From positions 1 to 64,000 of the forward strand of contig NZ_JAQFFK010000003.1 of assembly GCF_027594145.1 (NCBI RefSeq): a stretch of DNA of 64,000 nt. The letters run 5' to 3'. This stretch comes from Methanococcoides alaskense. Lineage in GTDB: Archaea > Halobacteriota > Methanosarcinia > Methanosarcinales > Methanosarcinaceae. A model generated the notes under the pieces. That model saw nothing but the letters and a program-made list of their open reading frames with translations. It searched no databases and was not told the origin of the DNA. Numbering within the stretch: the first letter of the stretch is position 1; each line of letters opens with the position of its first letter. The translations under genes and the position numbers were made by a program. This document shows positions 1 through 10,720 of the stretch, piece after piece.

Positions 1-1740
1 ATTATTCCGACACGCCTAAGCCTTTTCAGCTAGGGGCACCTGTGTCAGATCTCGGTACGGATATTCAACTCCCTTTTCACGGGTTCCGGGGTGCAGCCGA
101 CTTTCGTCATAACATATTCGTCCGCTTCTCGCCATTACGGCTCTCCACAGATTTAGATGCTTAAACGGCGCGACAGCGCCGCTCAGCCTGCCCCAAAACG
201 TCAGTTTTATTGTTGAATAGTACAGGAATATTAACCTGTTTCCCTTTTGATGTACTCGAATTACGGTACAACTTAGGACCGACTAACCCTCGGCTGACGA
301 TCATTGCCGAGGAAACCTAGCCCCTTCGGCGGTTAGGATTCTCACCTAACTATGCTGCTACTATTACCAGGATTTTCGTTTCCGCTCGGTCCACAGGACT
401 TCACAGCCCTGCTTCTACCCAAACGCAACGCCTTCCTACGAGATTACCTTACGGTACTCCGTGGTATCGGTGGTCGACTTGAGCCCCGTCCATTTTCGGG
501 GCCCCAAACCTCGACTGGTGGGCTGTTACGCACTCTTTAAAGGATAGCTGCTTCTAAGCTAACCTTCCAGCTGTCTAGGGCTTGGGACGCCCTTTAGTAT
601 TAACACTTAGTCGACACTTAGGGACCTTAACCACGGGCTGGGTTGTCTCCCTTACGGACTACAGGCTTACCCCAGTAGTCCGGACTCCAACTTTCTACGA
701 CGACGGTGGGTTTGGAGTTTGACAGACGGATGAGGGATTTCTCCCCCAGGACCATCAATCAGTGCTCTACTCCACCGACTATCTCCAGTTAGGTCATGCT
801 ACGACATGTTTCGGAAGGAACCAGCTGATGCCGGGTTAGATTAGCCTTTCACTCCGAGACGCAGGTCACACGAATGATTTGCAGATCAATACCGCTTGCG
901 GTCCTCCACGTAGCTTTCGCCACGCTTCAACCTGCCCACGCCTAGATCACCCGGCTTCGGGTCGTAACTTAGTGACTCCACGCACTTGTATACGCCGCGT
1001 CTCACCCGAAGGTTGCACGCATGTTGCTTTCGCTTCGGCTTCCCAGATAAAAGGTTAGCCATCGCCACTTAGTTACACTCCCTGGCCCGTTCTTCAAAAC
1101 GTATGATATGACATCGGCATTGGAACTCGTACTACAACCTCGCGGTTGATTCCTTCGATCCAAAGATCCTTTCATGCCATATCGCTCCATCACCATCAGG
1201 TTTCAGGCACTTTTAACCTCCCTTTTGGGGGTACTTTTCAGTTTTCGGTCACCCTACTATTTCGCTATCGGTCTCAAGACGTATTTAGTTTTGGAAGTTG
1301 GTGCCTCCCAAATTCTCGCGTGATTTCCAACACACGATACTCAGGAACATTTCCAATTCCTCTTTTCATTGCTTACGTGACTATCACACTCTATGGTCTA
1401 ACGTTCCAGAAAAGTTCAGCTAAGAAAAGATAGGAATCTTAGAAAGTTCCTATAACACCACATCTCCCTCACATTACTGGAGGGATTCAGTTTGAACTGT
1501 GCCGTGTTCATTCGCCATTACTAACGGCATCTCTTCGATTTCTCTTCCTGCCCCTACTAAGATGTTTCAATTCGGGGCGTTCCCGATCATTACTGATCAG
1601 CACAAATGTGCTAAGAGGTCTCATTAGGAAATCCCAGGTTCATAGGTTCCATGCACCTACCCTGGGCTTATCGCAGCTTGGCACGTCCTTCATCAGCGCT
1701 TGAGCCGAGCCATCCACCTGACGGCATAATTACCAGAGTC
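1..1740 (-). rRNA. 23S ribosomal RNA, 5' part (cut by left edge)
   Basis: Read on the minus strand this is the 5' part of an archaeal large-subunit rRNA. The 5' end is placed near 1740, about 12 nt before the segment TATGCCGTCAGGTGG (minus strand), which corresponds to the conserved start of archaeal 23S. The 5.8S-like stretch and the GACGTGCCAAGCTGCG block follow. About 1.74 kb of an expected 2.9 kb is present; the rest, and any 5S gene, lie left of the window. It is downstream of the 16S gene in the same orientation. The short open frames across it are not genes. Confidence 0.97.
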
Positions 1741-1953
1741 CATCTCACTTTGTCCAGTGAGCGTCTGATATGTAATATGTATACATGATCTCATCGTACC
1801 TGATATGGGGTATCAGGCACTTCCATCCTTCCCGGGCAACGTTACTTGCCTGGTGCACTTGATGATTATAAATCATTGAATGTGGTTTGTTGAATTTGGC
1901 AGTTTATCGATTTCTGACTGATAGCGGTGATCCGCTTTATGCGAATCTTGCTT
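1741..1953 (-). other. 16S-23S internal transcribed spacer without a tRNA gene
   Basis: This 213-bp spacer contains no recognisable tRNA; in particular there is no tRNA-Ala, which many Euryarchaeota carry here. It holds one arm of the 16S processing stem (1889-1924) and a perfect small hairpin, CCTGATA-tggg-TATCAGG, near 1799-1817. A second imperfect hairpin sits near 1837-1858 (GGGCAA/TTGCC). The 5' arm of a 23S processing stem should also be here, but its partner lies outside the window. Confidence 0.75.
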
Positions 1954-3429
<1,476 letters not shown>

Positions 3430-3556
3430 TTGTTGTTAAAGCACACTTAATATGGAAGTTAAACTTAAAAATTGTCGGAAAAGAACACTCTAAAGTGAAT
3501 TAGAGAGTTACTTATTCATGCACAATTTCGATTAGTTCTCGATAGATAGATTTACA

Positions 3557-3592
3557 CTATCAGTCAGAATTAATCGAACTGCCAAATTCAAC
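3557..3592 (-). other. 16S pre-rRNA processing stem with bulge-helix-bulge (partner arm 1889-1924)
   Basis: Segment 3557-3592 is complementary to 1889-1924 across the whole 16S gene. A 12-bp arm (ctatcagtcaga and complement) and a 16-bp arm (aactgccaaattcaac and complement) flank a centre. In the centre a 4-bp helix (atcg) is bordered by one 3-nt bulge on each strand. That 3-4-3 geometry is the canonical archaeal splicing-endonuclease substrate, so both cuts releasing pre-16S can be placed from the sequence. Confidence 0.85.
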
Positions 3593-3687
3593 GTCAGACC
3601 GAAAAAGCTCCGGTCTCCACTAATGATCTTGAATTGAAGGTGATTGAAATTCCACACATTGTGCGGAGTTCCTTAAACTCCTCCATG

Positions 3688-3713
3688 CTATATATACGTT
3701 CCGAATCGGAACG
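3688..3713 (-). promoter_or_regulatory. Proximal rRNA operon promoter candidate: TATA box beside a 17-bp palindrome
   Basis: On the minus strand a TATA element (CGTATATATAG, about 3689-3698) lies 260 nt before 16S. Its upstream side overlaps a near-perfect palindrome, cgttccga-a-tcggaacg (3697-3713), where the BRE would be. A small hairpin (GGAGTT/AACTCC, about 3664-3680) follows near the expected start. A second TATA-like element, ttatataaa, lies near 3875-3884 and could be an additional promoter. Confidence 0.55.
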
Positions 3714-4247
3714 CATGAACACATTTTTTGAGAATGTGAATCCAGTCATGAAGAGCATAAACGTTTTTGAACCCTCATCCTAATCGTACCAAAAATGGCA
3801 CCAATCAGCTCAATGAGAGCACCCCTAACACTACGCTCTCGTATTTATATGTAGTGTGATAACGTTTGACACGGGTTTATATAAAATCTATTTGTGAGCA
3901 CATGACATGGAATATATATTTACAGCAACCATGCAAAATGATCCACCACGTTACAAGAAAAATTATAAACCATATTGAACAAATCTGAAGTATGCAAGGA
4001 ATAGGTTGTTTTTCGCAGATTTGGAAGTATCATAGTTGCAGGAACATATACCCTTGATATATCAAACAAATTTACCATAATAGGAATAACTTCTTTCTTA
4101 ATTGGTGTCTTCTACTTCGGAAGATATGAAACTCTCCGGCATAAGCTCACAAAAATCAGCAATTAAAAAGATATGAACACTCTACTAATACTAGTATATT
4201 GAAAAATATAAGCCATTCGATGTAATGAACTACTTCAAATCGTTTTC
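3714..4247. other. rRNA leader/upstream intergenic region with one possible small ORF
   Basis: No confident gene is seen here. It includes a second TATA-like element near 3875-3884. On the plus strand 4005-4166 stays open and encodes a hydrophobic stretch (TIIGITSFLIGVFYFGRYE) with a basic tail, ending at TAA 4164-4166. Going upstream, the frame is crossed by a TAG at 4002-4004 and could begin at a TTG at 3975. It may be a decayed or amber-containing small membrane protein, or chance. Confidence 0.3.
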
Positions 4248-4278
4248 TTTTTATACCATTAATAATGTAGTATTAATG
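4248..4278 (+). promoter_or_regulatory. Promoter and operator-like inverted repeat before the LeuA/CimA-family gene
   Basis: A TATA-like element (tttttatacc, 4248-4257) is followed immediately by a perfect inverted repeat, cattaata-atgtag-tattaatg (4257-4278), just before the ATG at 4285. The expected start of transcription falls at or within the right arm, so the leader would be very short. A repressor bound here would block initiation. The regulator is not identifiable from the window. Confidence 0.45.
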
Positions 4279-4284
4279 ATTATT

Positions 4285-5827
4285 ATGGATACAAATACAC
4301 AACTGAGGGATCGATTTTTACGTCGATGAACCCATCCGAAACCGAAAGATAAGCATTTTTGACACTACCCTTCGTGACGGCGAACAAACCCCCGGCGTAT
4401 CCCTAACTCCTGAGCAAAAGATCGAGATAGCTCACCAGCTTTCCAAGCTTGGAGTGGATACCATCGAAGCAGGGTTCCCCATAGCCTCCGCCGGAGACAT
4501 GGAATCCGTTCGCAATATCGCAAATGCAGGCCTCACATCGGAAATATGTGGACTTGCACGCGTACTAACAAAGGACCTTGATACATGTATAGATGCAGGC
4601 GTTGGAATGATACATACTTTTGTCTCCACATCTGACATCCAGAGAATACATACCATCAAAAAGAGTCGCGAAGAAGTCGTCGAGATGTCAGTAAATGCCG
4701 TACAGTACATAAAGGACCACGGCATGCGCTGCATGTTCTCTGCAATGGATGCAACCCGCACAGACCTTGACTACTTAATAGAAGTATACAAGGCAGTTGA
4801 AGACGCAGGATGTGACATCATCAACGTCCCCGACACAGTGGGAATAATTGCACCCTCCGGTATGTACCGCCTTATCAGCAAACTGGACAAAGAGATGAAC
4901 ATCCCGATAGACACCCACTGTCACAATGACTTCGGACTTGCCGTTGCAAACAGTCTCATGGCAATAGAAGCCGGTGCAAGTCAGGCACAGGTCACTGTCA
5001 ACGGACTGGGAGAACGTGCCGGAAATGCCGATCTTGCGGAAACAGTAATGAGCTTGCACTCTATATACGGTGCAAAGACGAACATCAGCACCGAGTATAT
5101 CGTAGAGACCGCCCGAATGGTCGAACGTTACACAGGCGTTCAAATACCTCCCCACATGCCTATTGTAGGAGAGAACGCATTCGCCCATGAGTCCGGCATA
5201 CATACCCACGGTGTCCTCGAAAATTCCGATACATTCGAACCAGGCATCATGACACCTGAAATGGTCGGACACACTCGAAGGATAGTACTCGGAAAACACG
5301 CAGGAAAGCACGCTGTTCTCAGATCACTGCAATCTGCGAACATCAACCCAACCGATGCTCAGCTCGATGCGATCATCAAAAAGGTGAAAATGCTCGCAGA
5401 CAAAGGCAAACGCATAACCGATGCAGACCTTTACACGATAGCATTAGATATCCTCGGAAGACCTGAAGGAATGCCACCTATAGACCTGAAAGAGGTCAGT
5501 GTCATGACCGGTAACATAACCACATCCACCGCAGTTGTCAAAGCACTAGTCAACGGAAAAGAATGCGTAACATCCAATGTAGGTGTGGGACCAGTTGACG
5601 CTGCACTAAAAGCAGTTGAGACCCTTATCGGACAGCACACAAAGGTGACCATCCACGACTTTAAGATCGAAGCCGTAACAGGAGGATCTGATGCACTTGC
5701 AGAAGTGGTGATCGGAGTACAGGACGACAAAGGCAGGATAGTGACCGCACGCGCAGCAAACGCTGACATTGTCCTCGCATCGGTCGAAGCTCTCGTAACA
5801 GCTATTAACATGCTCCTCAAAACATAA
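4285..5827 (+). CDS. 2-isopropylmalate / (R)-citramalate synthase family protein, frameshifted near its start
   Basis: The enzyme condenses acetyl-CoA with a 2-oxo acid at the entry to leucine or isoleucine synthesis. Seen: DTTLRDGEQTPG at the N-terminus, the metal-binding HCHNDFGLA, the NGLGERAGN loop, GKHAGKHA, and a C-terminal allosteric dimer domain of about 110 residues. The ATG at 4285 reads MDTNTQLRDRF, then stops at 4327 because of a T5 run (4315-4319). With four Ts the frame continues as FYVDEPIRNRKISIF into the conserved start, so one extra base separates start from body. The body has no other ATG before 4454, which lies beyond the catalytic DTTLRDGEQ. Leucine versus isoleucine specificity cannot be settled here. 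TatD follows 5 bp downstream. Confidence 0.88.
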
Positions 5828-5832
5828 GGAGC

Positions 5833-6588
5833 ATGCTAAAGGTCATAGACTCACATTGTCACCTTGACTTCCCAAAGTTCAACCGTGACCGTGATGAAAC
5901 AATAGAAAGAGCACGCAATGCGGGTGTTGTTAAAATGGTCAACTCGGGAATTGACCTGAAAACAAACCAGGCAACACTCGCACTTGCAAGCGAATACGAT
6001 TTTATCTATCCTACAATTGGCCTAAGCCCTCTGGTAGTATCCCACTACGGCAACGAAGTCGCCAATTCGATCCTCCTCCAGCTAGAACTACATGCAGAGC
6101 AAGCAGTAGGTATAGGAGAAGCAGGTCTTGACTATCATTACTATAAGGAAGACAAGGAAAGAGAACACCAAAAACAATACTTCCGTAAAGTAATAGAGAT
6201 AGCAGAAAAATATGAGAAGACACTCGTAATTCACGGAAGGGAAGCCGAAGAAGACTGTTTTGAAATGGTAAAGGAACTCGACAAGGTCGTCTTCCACTGC
6301 TATGGAGGCTCAATAGAAACAGCCACCAGGATAACCGATGCAGGATACTACATATCCATCCCCACAATAGTCTGTTTTTCAGAGCACCATAAGAAAATAG
6401 CAGAGAACGTCCCCCTTGACAAAATGCTCATTGAGACCGATAGCCCCTACCTATCCCCTCGCAAAGGAAGGAACGAACCCGCATTCGTACTGGACAACCT
6501 CTCAGTAATAGCAGAAGCAAAAGGCACAGATATTGAGACCATTGCAAACGCCACCTTCAGGAACACGAAGAAGATATTTGGTATCTAA
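5833..6588 (+). CDS. TatD-family metal-dependent hydrolase
   Basis: A 251-residue TIM-barrel metallohydrolase of the TatD family, whose characterised members are metal-dependent DNases or exonucleases. Family motifs appear in order: DSHCHLD at the N-terminus, GIGEAGLDYHY, a metal-binding H in VIHGREAE, FHCYGG, and IETDSPYLSP near the C-terminus. All expected metal ligands are present. It starts 5 bp after the upstream synthase and is followed 20 bp later by an MBL hydrolase, so the four genes 4285-9125 probably form one transcript. The physiological substrate is unknown. Confidence 0.88.
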   Translation: MLKVIDSHCHLDFPKFNRDRDETIERARNAGVVKMVNSGIDLKTNQATLALASEYDFIYPTIGLSPLVVSHYGNEVANSILLQLELHAEQAVGIGEAGLDYHYYKEDKEREHQKQYFRKVIEIAEKYEKTLVIHGREAEEDCFEMVKELDKVVFHCYGGSIETATRITDAGYYISIPTIVCFSEHHKKIAENVPLDKMLIETDSPYLSPRKGRNEPAFVLDNLSVIAEAKGTDIETIANATFRNTKKIFGI

Positions 6589-6608
6589 AACACACCCGGA
6601 GTCAAACA

Positions 6609-7244
6609 ATGAAGATCACCAGCATAACCACGTCCCCATACGCATCCAACTCATACCTCATAAACGAAAAGATACTCATCGATCCCGGAATGGATACCGA
6701 TCAGCTCATACAAAAAATAAAAGAGCACACACGACCGGAAAATATCGAACTGATAATACTGACCCACTCTCACTTCGACCACTGCGCCGCAGCTAAATCC
6801 GTAGCAGAAATATGCAATGCCCCTATAGCCATACACAAAGATGATGCCCAGGCCCTGAAAAGTAAAGAAGAAAGTGTATCCATACTCTTCTCAGCACCAG
6901 CCCCGGACATCGACCCGGACATCCTCTACGAGAACGGTGACATAATAAAGATAAGCGAAACCGAATCCCTGGAGGTCATTCACACCCCCGGCCACACCCC
7001 TGGAGGAATATCACTTTACGAGCCATCTTCGAAAAGCCTTTTCTCCGGTGACACTGTATTCCCGAACGGAGGAATTGGCCGCACCGATTTTACCGGCGGC
7101 TCATTGGACAAGCTTTCAGCATCCATAGAAAAACTAACAGAACTAGACGTAATTACACTCTACCCAGGGCACGGCCCAGTTACCAGTGATGACGTGAACA
7201 AGCAGATACGTTTATCACTACAGATGTCAAGAGCATACCGATAA
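6609..7244 (+). CDS. MBL-fold metallohydrolase (glyoxalase II-like)
   Basis: A 211-residue metallo-beta-lactamase fold protein. The zinc motif THSHFDHC, the later H in HTPGHTPGG, the bridging aspartate in FSGDTVF and the final H in YPGHGP are all present, as in glyoxalase II-type hydrolases. The enzyme is predicted to be cytoplasmic and to hydrolyse a thioester or related substrate, which cannot be specified. It sits between tatD and a YgiQ-type gene with gaps of 12-20 bp. Confidence 0.87.
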   Translation: MKITSITTSPYASNSYLINEKILIDPGMDTDQLIQKIKEHTRPENIELIILTHSHFDHCAAAKSVAEICNAPIAIHKDDAQALKSKEESVSILFSAPAPDIDPDILYENGDIIKISETESLEVIHTPGHTPGGISLYEPSSKSLFSGDTVFPNGGIGRTDFTGGSLDKLSASIEKLTELDVITLYPGHGPVTSDDVNKQIRLSLQMSRAYR

Positions 7245-7256
7245 AAGGACAAACAC

Positions 7257-9125
7257 ATGTCACAGAAAAAACGTAACCCGAAAAAGATAGATACATCCCG
7301 CTTTCTCCCAATGGATATTAAAGATATCAAGAGTCGCGGATGGGATCAACTTGACATAATCATTGTAACAGGTGACGCCTATGTAGACCACCCCAGCTTT
7401 GGTGCAACCATCATAGGACGCGTCCTGGAAGATGCAGGATTCAAAGTAGGGATAATCTCCCAACCTAACTGGGAAGACACAAAGGATTTCACCAAACTGG
7501 GAAAACCCCGGCTTTTCTTCGCAGTCACTTCAGGGAACACTGACTCAATGGTCAGCAACTATACCCCTGCACTAAAACCACGTTCAAAGGACACGTACTC
7601 CCCTGGAGGCCAACCAGGACTTCGCCCCAGCCGTGCAGTCGTTGTCTACTCCAACCGTCTAAAACAAACATATCCTGACGTACCTATTGTCATCGGCGGA
7701 ATAGAAGCGTCCCTCAGGCGTTTTGCTGAATTCGACCACTGGTCAGGCAAAGTAAGACAATCCATACTCACCGATGCGCCCGCAGACCTTCTCGTATATG
7801 GAATGGGAGAGCTGCAAACACCTGAGATCGCCCGAAGGCTCGATTCAGGTGAAGATATCAGGAACATAAATGATATTCCCGGGACCACATGGAAACTTGA
7901 GGTGAAAAAATGGAAGGAAGCGAAAGAGAACGATCAGATACCTTTCCCTTACGTGGAAATGCCTTCCTACAATGAAGTATCAAAGGACAAGCCTACCTAT
8001 GCAAAAGCATTCAAGCTAATGTATGACCAACAGGACCCCGTAAGAGGTATTGCCCTTGTCCAACCCCACCCAAAAACGACCATCGTCCAGAACCCCCCAA
8101 TGAGACCGCTTTCCCAAAAGGAACTTGATCATGTATATGATCTACCTTACACCCGACGGGAGCATCCCTCATACAAAGAGCCAGTACCTGCTCTTGAAAC
8201 GGTCAGATTCTCAATAGCAACTCACAGAGGCTGTTTTGGAAGCTGTTCTTTCTGTGCCATCGCACAACATCAGGGAAGAATGATAACAAGCCGTAGTATT
8301 GACTCCATCCTGCATGAAGCTGAGCTTCTCACAAGAATGAAAGAATTCAAAGGCAACATAATAGGGGTTGGCGGACCAACTGCTAACATGTATGCCATGA
8401 AATGCAAGAACTGGGAGAACAAAGGCGCCTGCAAGGATAAACTTTGTCTGTACCCTGAACCCTGCCCCTCCATGGACACATCCCACAAAGAAAATATCGA
8501 AATGTTGCGCCAGCTTCGGGAAATGCCGGAAGTAAAGCGTGTTTTTGTAAGTTATGGAGTTCGATATGACCTCGCCTTACAAGACCCTGAATATATCACA
8601 GAGCTCTGCCAATATCACGTCAGCGGTCAATTGAAAATTGCACCTGAACACTTTTCAAAATCAGTCACGGACTGTATGAAAAAGCCAGGAAGAGAAGTAT
8701 TTGAAAAATTTGCCAAGATATTTAAGGAAACTAACAAGAGACTGAACAAAGACCAGTATCTTGTAACGTTCCTTATGTCAGGTCACCCTGCATGTACAAT
8801 GGATGATATGATAGAACTTGCAGAGTACATCAAAGCAACTGACAGATATACCGAGCAGGTACAGGATTTCATACCAACCCCGATGACCGTATCAACCTGT
8901 ATGTTCCACACAGGACTTGATCCCTTCACAGGAAAACCAGTCTATGTAGCCACTTCTCGTAGAGAAAAGAACATCCAGAGAGCAATGATGCATTATCGTG
9001 ACCCGAAAAACCATAGCCTCATCTACGAAGGATTAAAAAATGCAGACCGACAGGACCTTGTCGGAAGTACCTGGAATTGCCTGATACCACGAAAAGGCAA
9101 GAATGTGTTTGCACCAAAAAGATGA
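7257..9125 (+). CDS. YgiQ-family radical SAM protein
   Basis: A 622-residue protein of the YgiQ family. The N-terminal part (residues about 30-190) is a B12-binding-like domain (VTGDAYVDHPSFG, VIGGIEASLRRF). A radical SAM core follows with the cluster motif CFGSCSFCA and GVGGPTANMYAMKC. Extra cysteines (CKDKLCLYPEPCPS) may bind a second cluster or metal. The C-terminus ends in a basic tail (IPRKGKNVFAPKR). The reaction is not known for the family. The start ATG follows AAAGGAC and is 12 bp after the MBL gene. Confidence 0.9.
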   Translation: MSQKKRNPKKIDTSRFLPMDIKDIKSRGWDQLDIIIVTGDAYVDHPSFGATIIGRVLEDAGFKVGIISQPNWEDTKDFTKLGKPRLFFAVTSGNTDSMVSNYTPALKPRSKDTYSPGGQPGLRPSRAVVVYSNRLKQTYPDVPIVIGGIEASLRRFAEFDHWSGKVRQSILTDAPADLLVYGMGELQTPEIARRLDSGEDIRNINDIPGTTWKLEVKKWKEAKENDQIPFPYVEMPSYNEVSKDKPTYAKAFKLMYDQQDPVRGIALVQPHPKTTIVQNPPMRPLSQKELDHVYDLPYTRREHPSYKEPVPALETVRFSIATHRGCFGSCSFCAIAQHQGRMITSRSIDSILHEAELLTRMKEFKGNIIGVGGPTANMYAMKCKNWENKGACKDKLCLYPEPCPSMDTSHKENIEMLRQLREMPEVKRVFVSYGVRYDLALQDPEYITELCQYHVSGQLKIAPEHFSKSVTDCMKKPGREVFEKFAKIFKETNKRLNKDQYLVTFLMSGHPACTMDDMIELAEYIKATDRYTEQVQDFIPTPMTVSTCMFHTGLDPFTGKPVYVATSRREKNIQRAMMHYRDPKNHSLIYEGLKNADRQDLVGSTWNCLIPRKGKNVFAPKR

Positions 9126-9184
9126 AAATTTTTATAATATGAAGATAATCGATAGGCTAGATTCCATAATTTCATAGAATAAAC

Positions 9185-10714
9185 ATGACCCGAAAAAGAT
9201 CGAAAATATTGATCATTGATAATGAAAATGATGATGTTGAACTGCTGGAAGCTATGCTCAGCTCCGACTATGAGGTCATAAAAGCATATTCCGGTTGCAA
9301 GGGTCTTGAGATCGCAATTGCCGAAAGTCCTGATATGATCATACTTGACATCATGGTTCCAGACATTACAGGTCATGAGCTGTGCAGGACATTGAAGAAT
9401 AATGAACGCACGAAGCTCATACCTATCTTAATGCTGACCTCACTGGCAGAAAGGGAAGAAAAGATAAAAAGCCTTGAAGAAGGTGCAGACGATTTTCTTA
9501 ACAAACCTATCAGTCATATGGAAATATTAAGCCGTGTGCAATCCCTTTTAAAAATAAAACACTTGCAGGAAAACATAATCCAGGAAAGGAACCAGGCATA
9601 TCAATATCTCGATGCAGCAGGCACTATCATTGTCATAATCAACACGGACACGGAAATAGTATTCGCAAATCAGAAGAGCTGTGATATCTTTGATTGGGAG
9701 AAAAAGGATATTAGCGGTAAAAGCTGGATAGATTTTATTCCGGAAGACGGATGTGAAAGCCGAAAACAAGACCTTCTCGACACCTTGAGCGGCAAAGTTG
9801 AACCCCCTGAATATTACGAACGTTTAGTAGTGACTAAAAATGCGGATGGCACGTTTTCCGAATGCATGATCCTCTGGCATGATGTGATATTAAAAGATAG
9901 TGAAGGCAACATCACAGGGATAATTCGTTCAGGAGAAGACACGACTGAAAGAAAAATTATTGAAGAAGAACTTTCAAAGGCTAACGAAAAGCTCCAGATC
10001 TCCCACAAGTTGAAAGATGAATTCCTGGCAAACATCAACCATGAACTAAGAACACCATTGATATCAATAAAAGGTTTCAGTGACCTGCTCTACAATGAAA
10101 GACTGGGAGACCTGAACGAGCATCAAAAAAAGACAATGGAATCGGTGGTCCGAAATTCAGAACGCCTGCAACATCTCATAGAATCACTGTTCTATGTAAA
10201 TGAAATGCAGAACGAGACGATAAAATATACATTCAGTCTTATTAATATCAGAAAAATACTTGAAATAATCAAAAAAGACATGTCCCCCCAGATCGATCAG
10301 AAGGGGATCGAGGTCACTACCGACATTTCCGATTCGCTCTCACCAGTACACGGGAACGCAAGATACATAGAAAGTGTATTGATGCATCTGCTTGGCAACG
10401 CTATCAAATATACTCCATCAGGAAGGAAGATATCCATCCTTGCCTCAGAAGAGAACGGGGAGATACACATCGTCATAAAAGATACAGGTAAAGGCATTCC
10501 AAAAGAGATGCTAACCCATATATTCAGTGAAGCTCCTGAAGAAGAAACTAAATGTGATATCTGTTACTGTAGTCAGGATTATGGACTGATCATCTGTAAA
10601 AAGATAATCGAAGCGCATAGAGGCACCATAGGGATAAACAGTGAAGTAGAGCAGGGCACCGAGATCTATGTCAAATTGCCTGTATTCGTTGATAAAGGCC
10701 CCATCTGCACATAA
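9185..10714 (+). CDS. Response regulator-PAS-histidine kinase hybrid
   Basis: A 509-residue soluble signalling protein. An N-terminal receiver domain has the acidic pair near D12/D16, phospho-acceptor D55 (IILDIMVPD) and K107 (LNKP). A PAS domain spans about 140-255. HisKA carries H286 in NHELRTP, and a HATPase domain (about 380-500) has GNAIKYTP and DTGKGIP. No membrane segment is seen, so it senses a cytoplasmic signal or partner. A TATA-like stretch (ttttataatat) lies about 50 bp upstream. No cognate output regulator is adjacent. The next gene is convergent, with 6 bp between stop codons. Confidence 0.92.
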   Translation: MTRKRSKILIIDNENDDVELLEAMLSSDYEVIKAYSGCKGLEIAIAESPDMIILDIMVPDITGHELCRTLKNNERTKLIPILMLTSLAEREEKIKSLEEGADDFLNKPISHMEILSRVQSLLKIKHLQENIIQERNQAYQYLDAAGTIIVIINTDTEIVFANQKSCDIFDWEKKDISGKSWIDFIPEDGCESRKQDLLDTLSGKVEPPEYYERLVVTKNADGTFSECMILWHDVILKDSEGNITGIIRSGEDTTERKIIEEELSKANEKLQISHKLKDEFLANINHELRTPLISIKGFSDLLYNERLGDLNEHQKKTMESVVRNSERLQHLIESLFYVNEMQNETIKYTFSLINIRKILEIIKKDMSPQIDQKGIEVTTDISDSLSPVHGNARYIESVLMHLLGNAIKYTPSGRKISILASEENGEIHIVIKDTGKGIPKEMLTHIFSEAPEEETKCDICYCSQDYGLIICKKIIEAHRGTIGINSEVEQGTEIYVKLPVFVDKGPICT

Positions 10715-10720
10715 ATGAAC

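Noticed and set aside
1741..1953. A tRNA in the rRNA spacer
   Set aside because: No acceptor or T-arm pairing or GTTCRANNC box is present on either strand.
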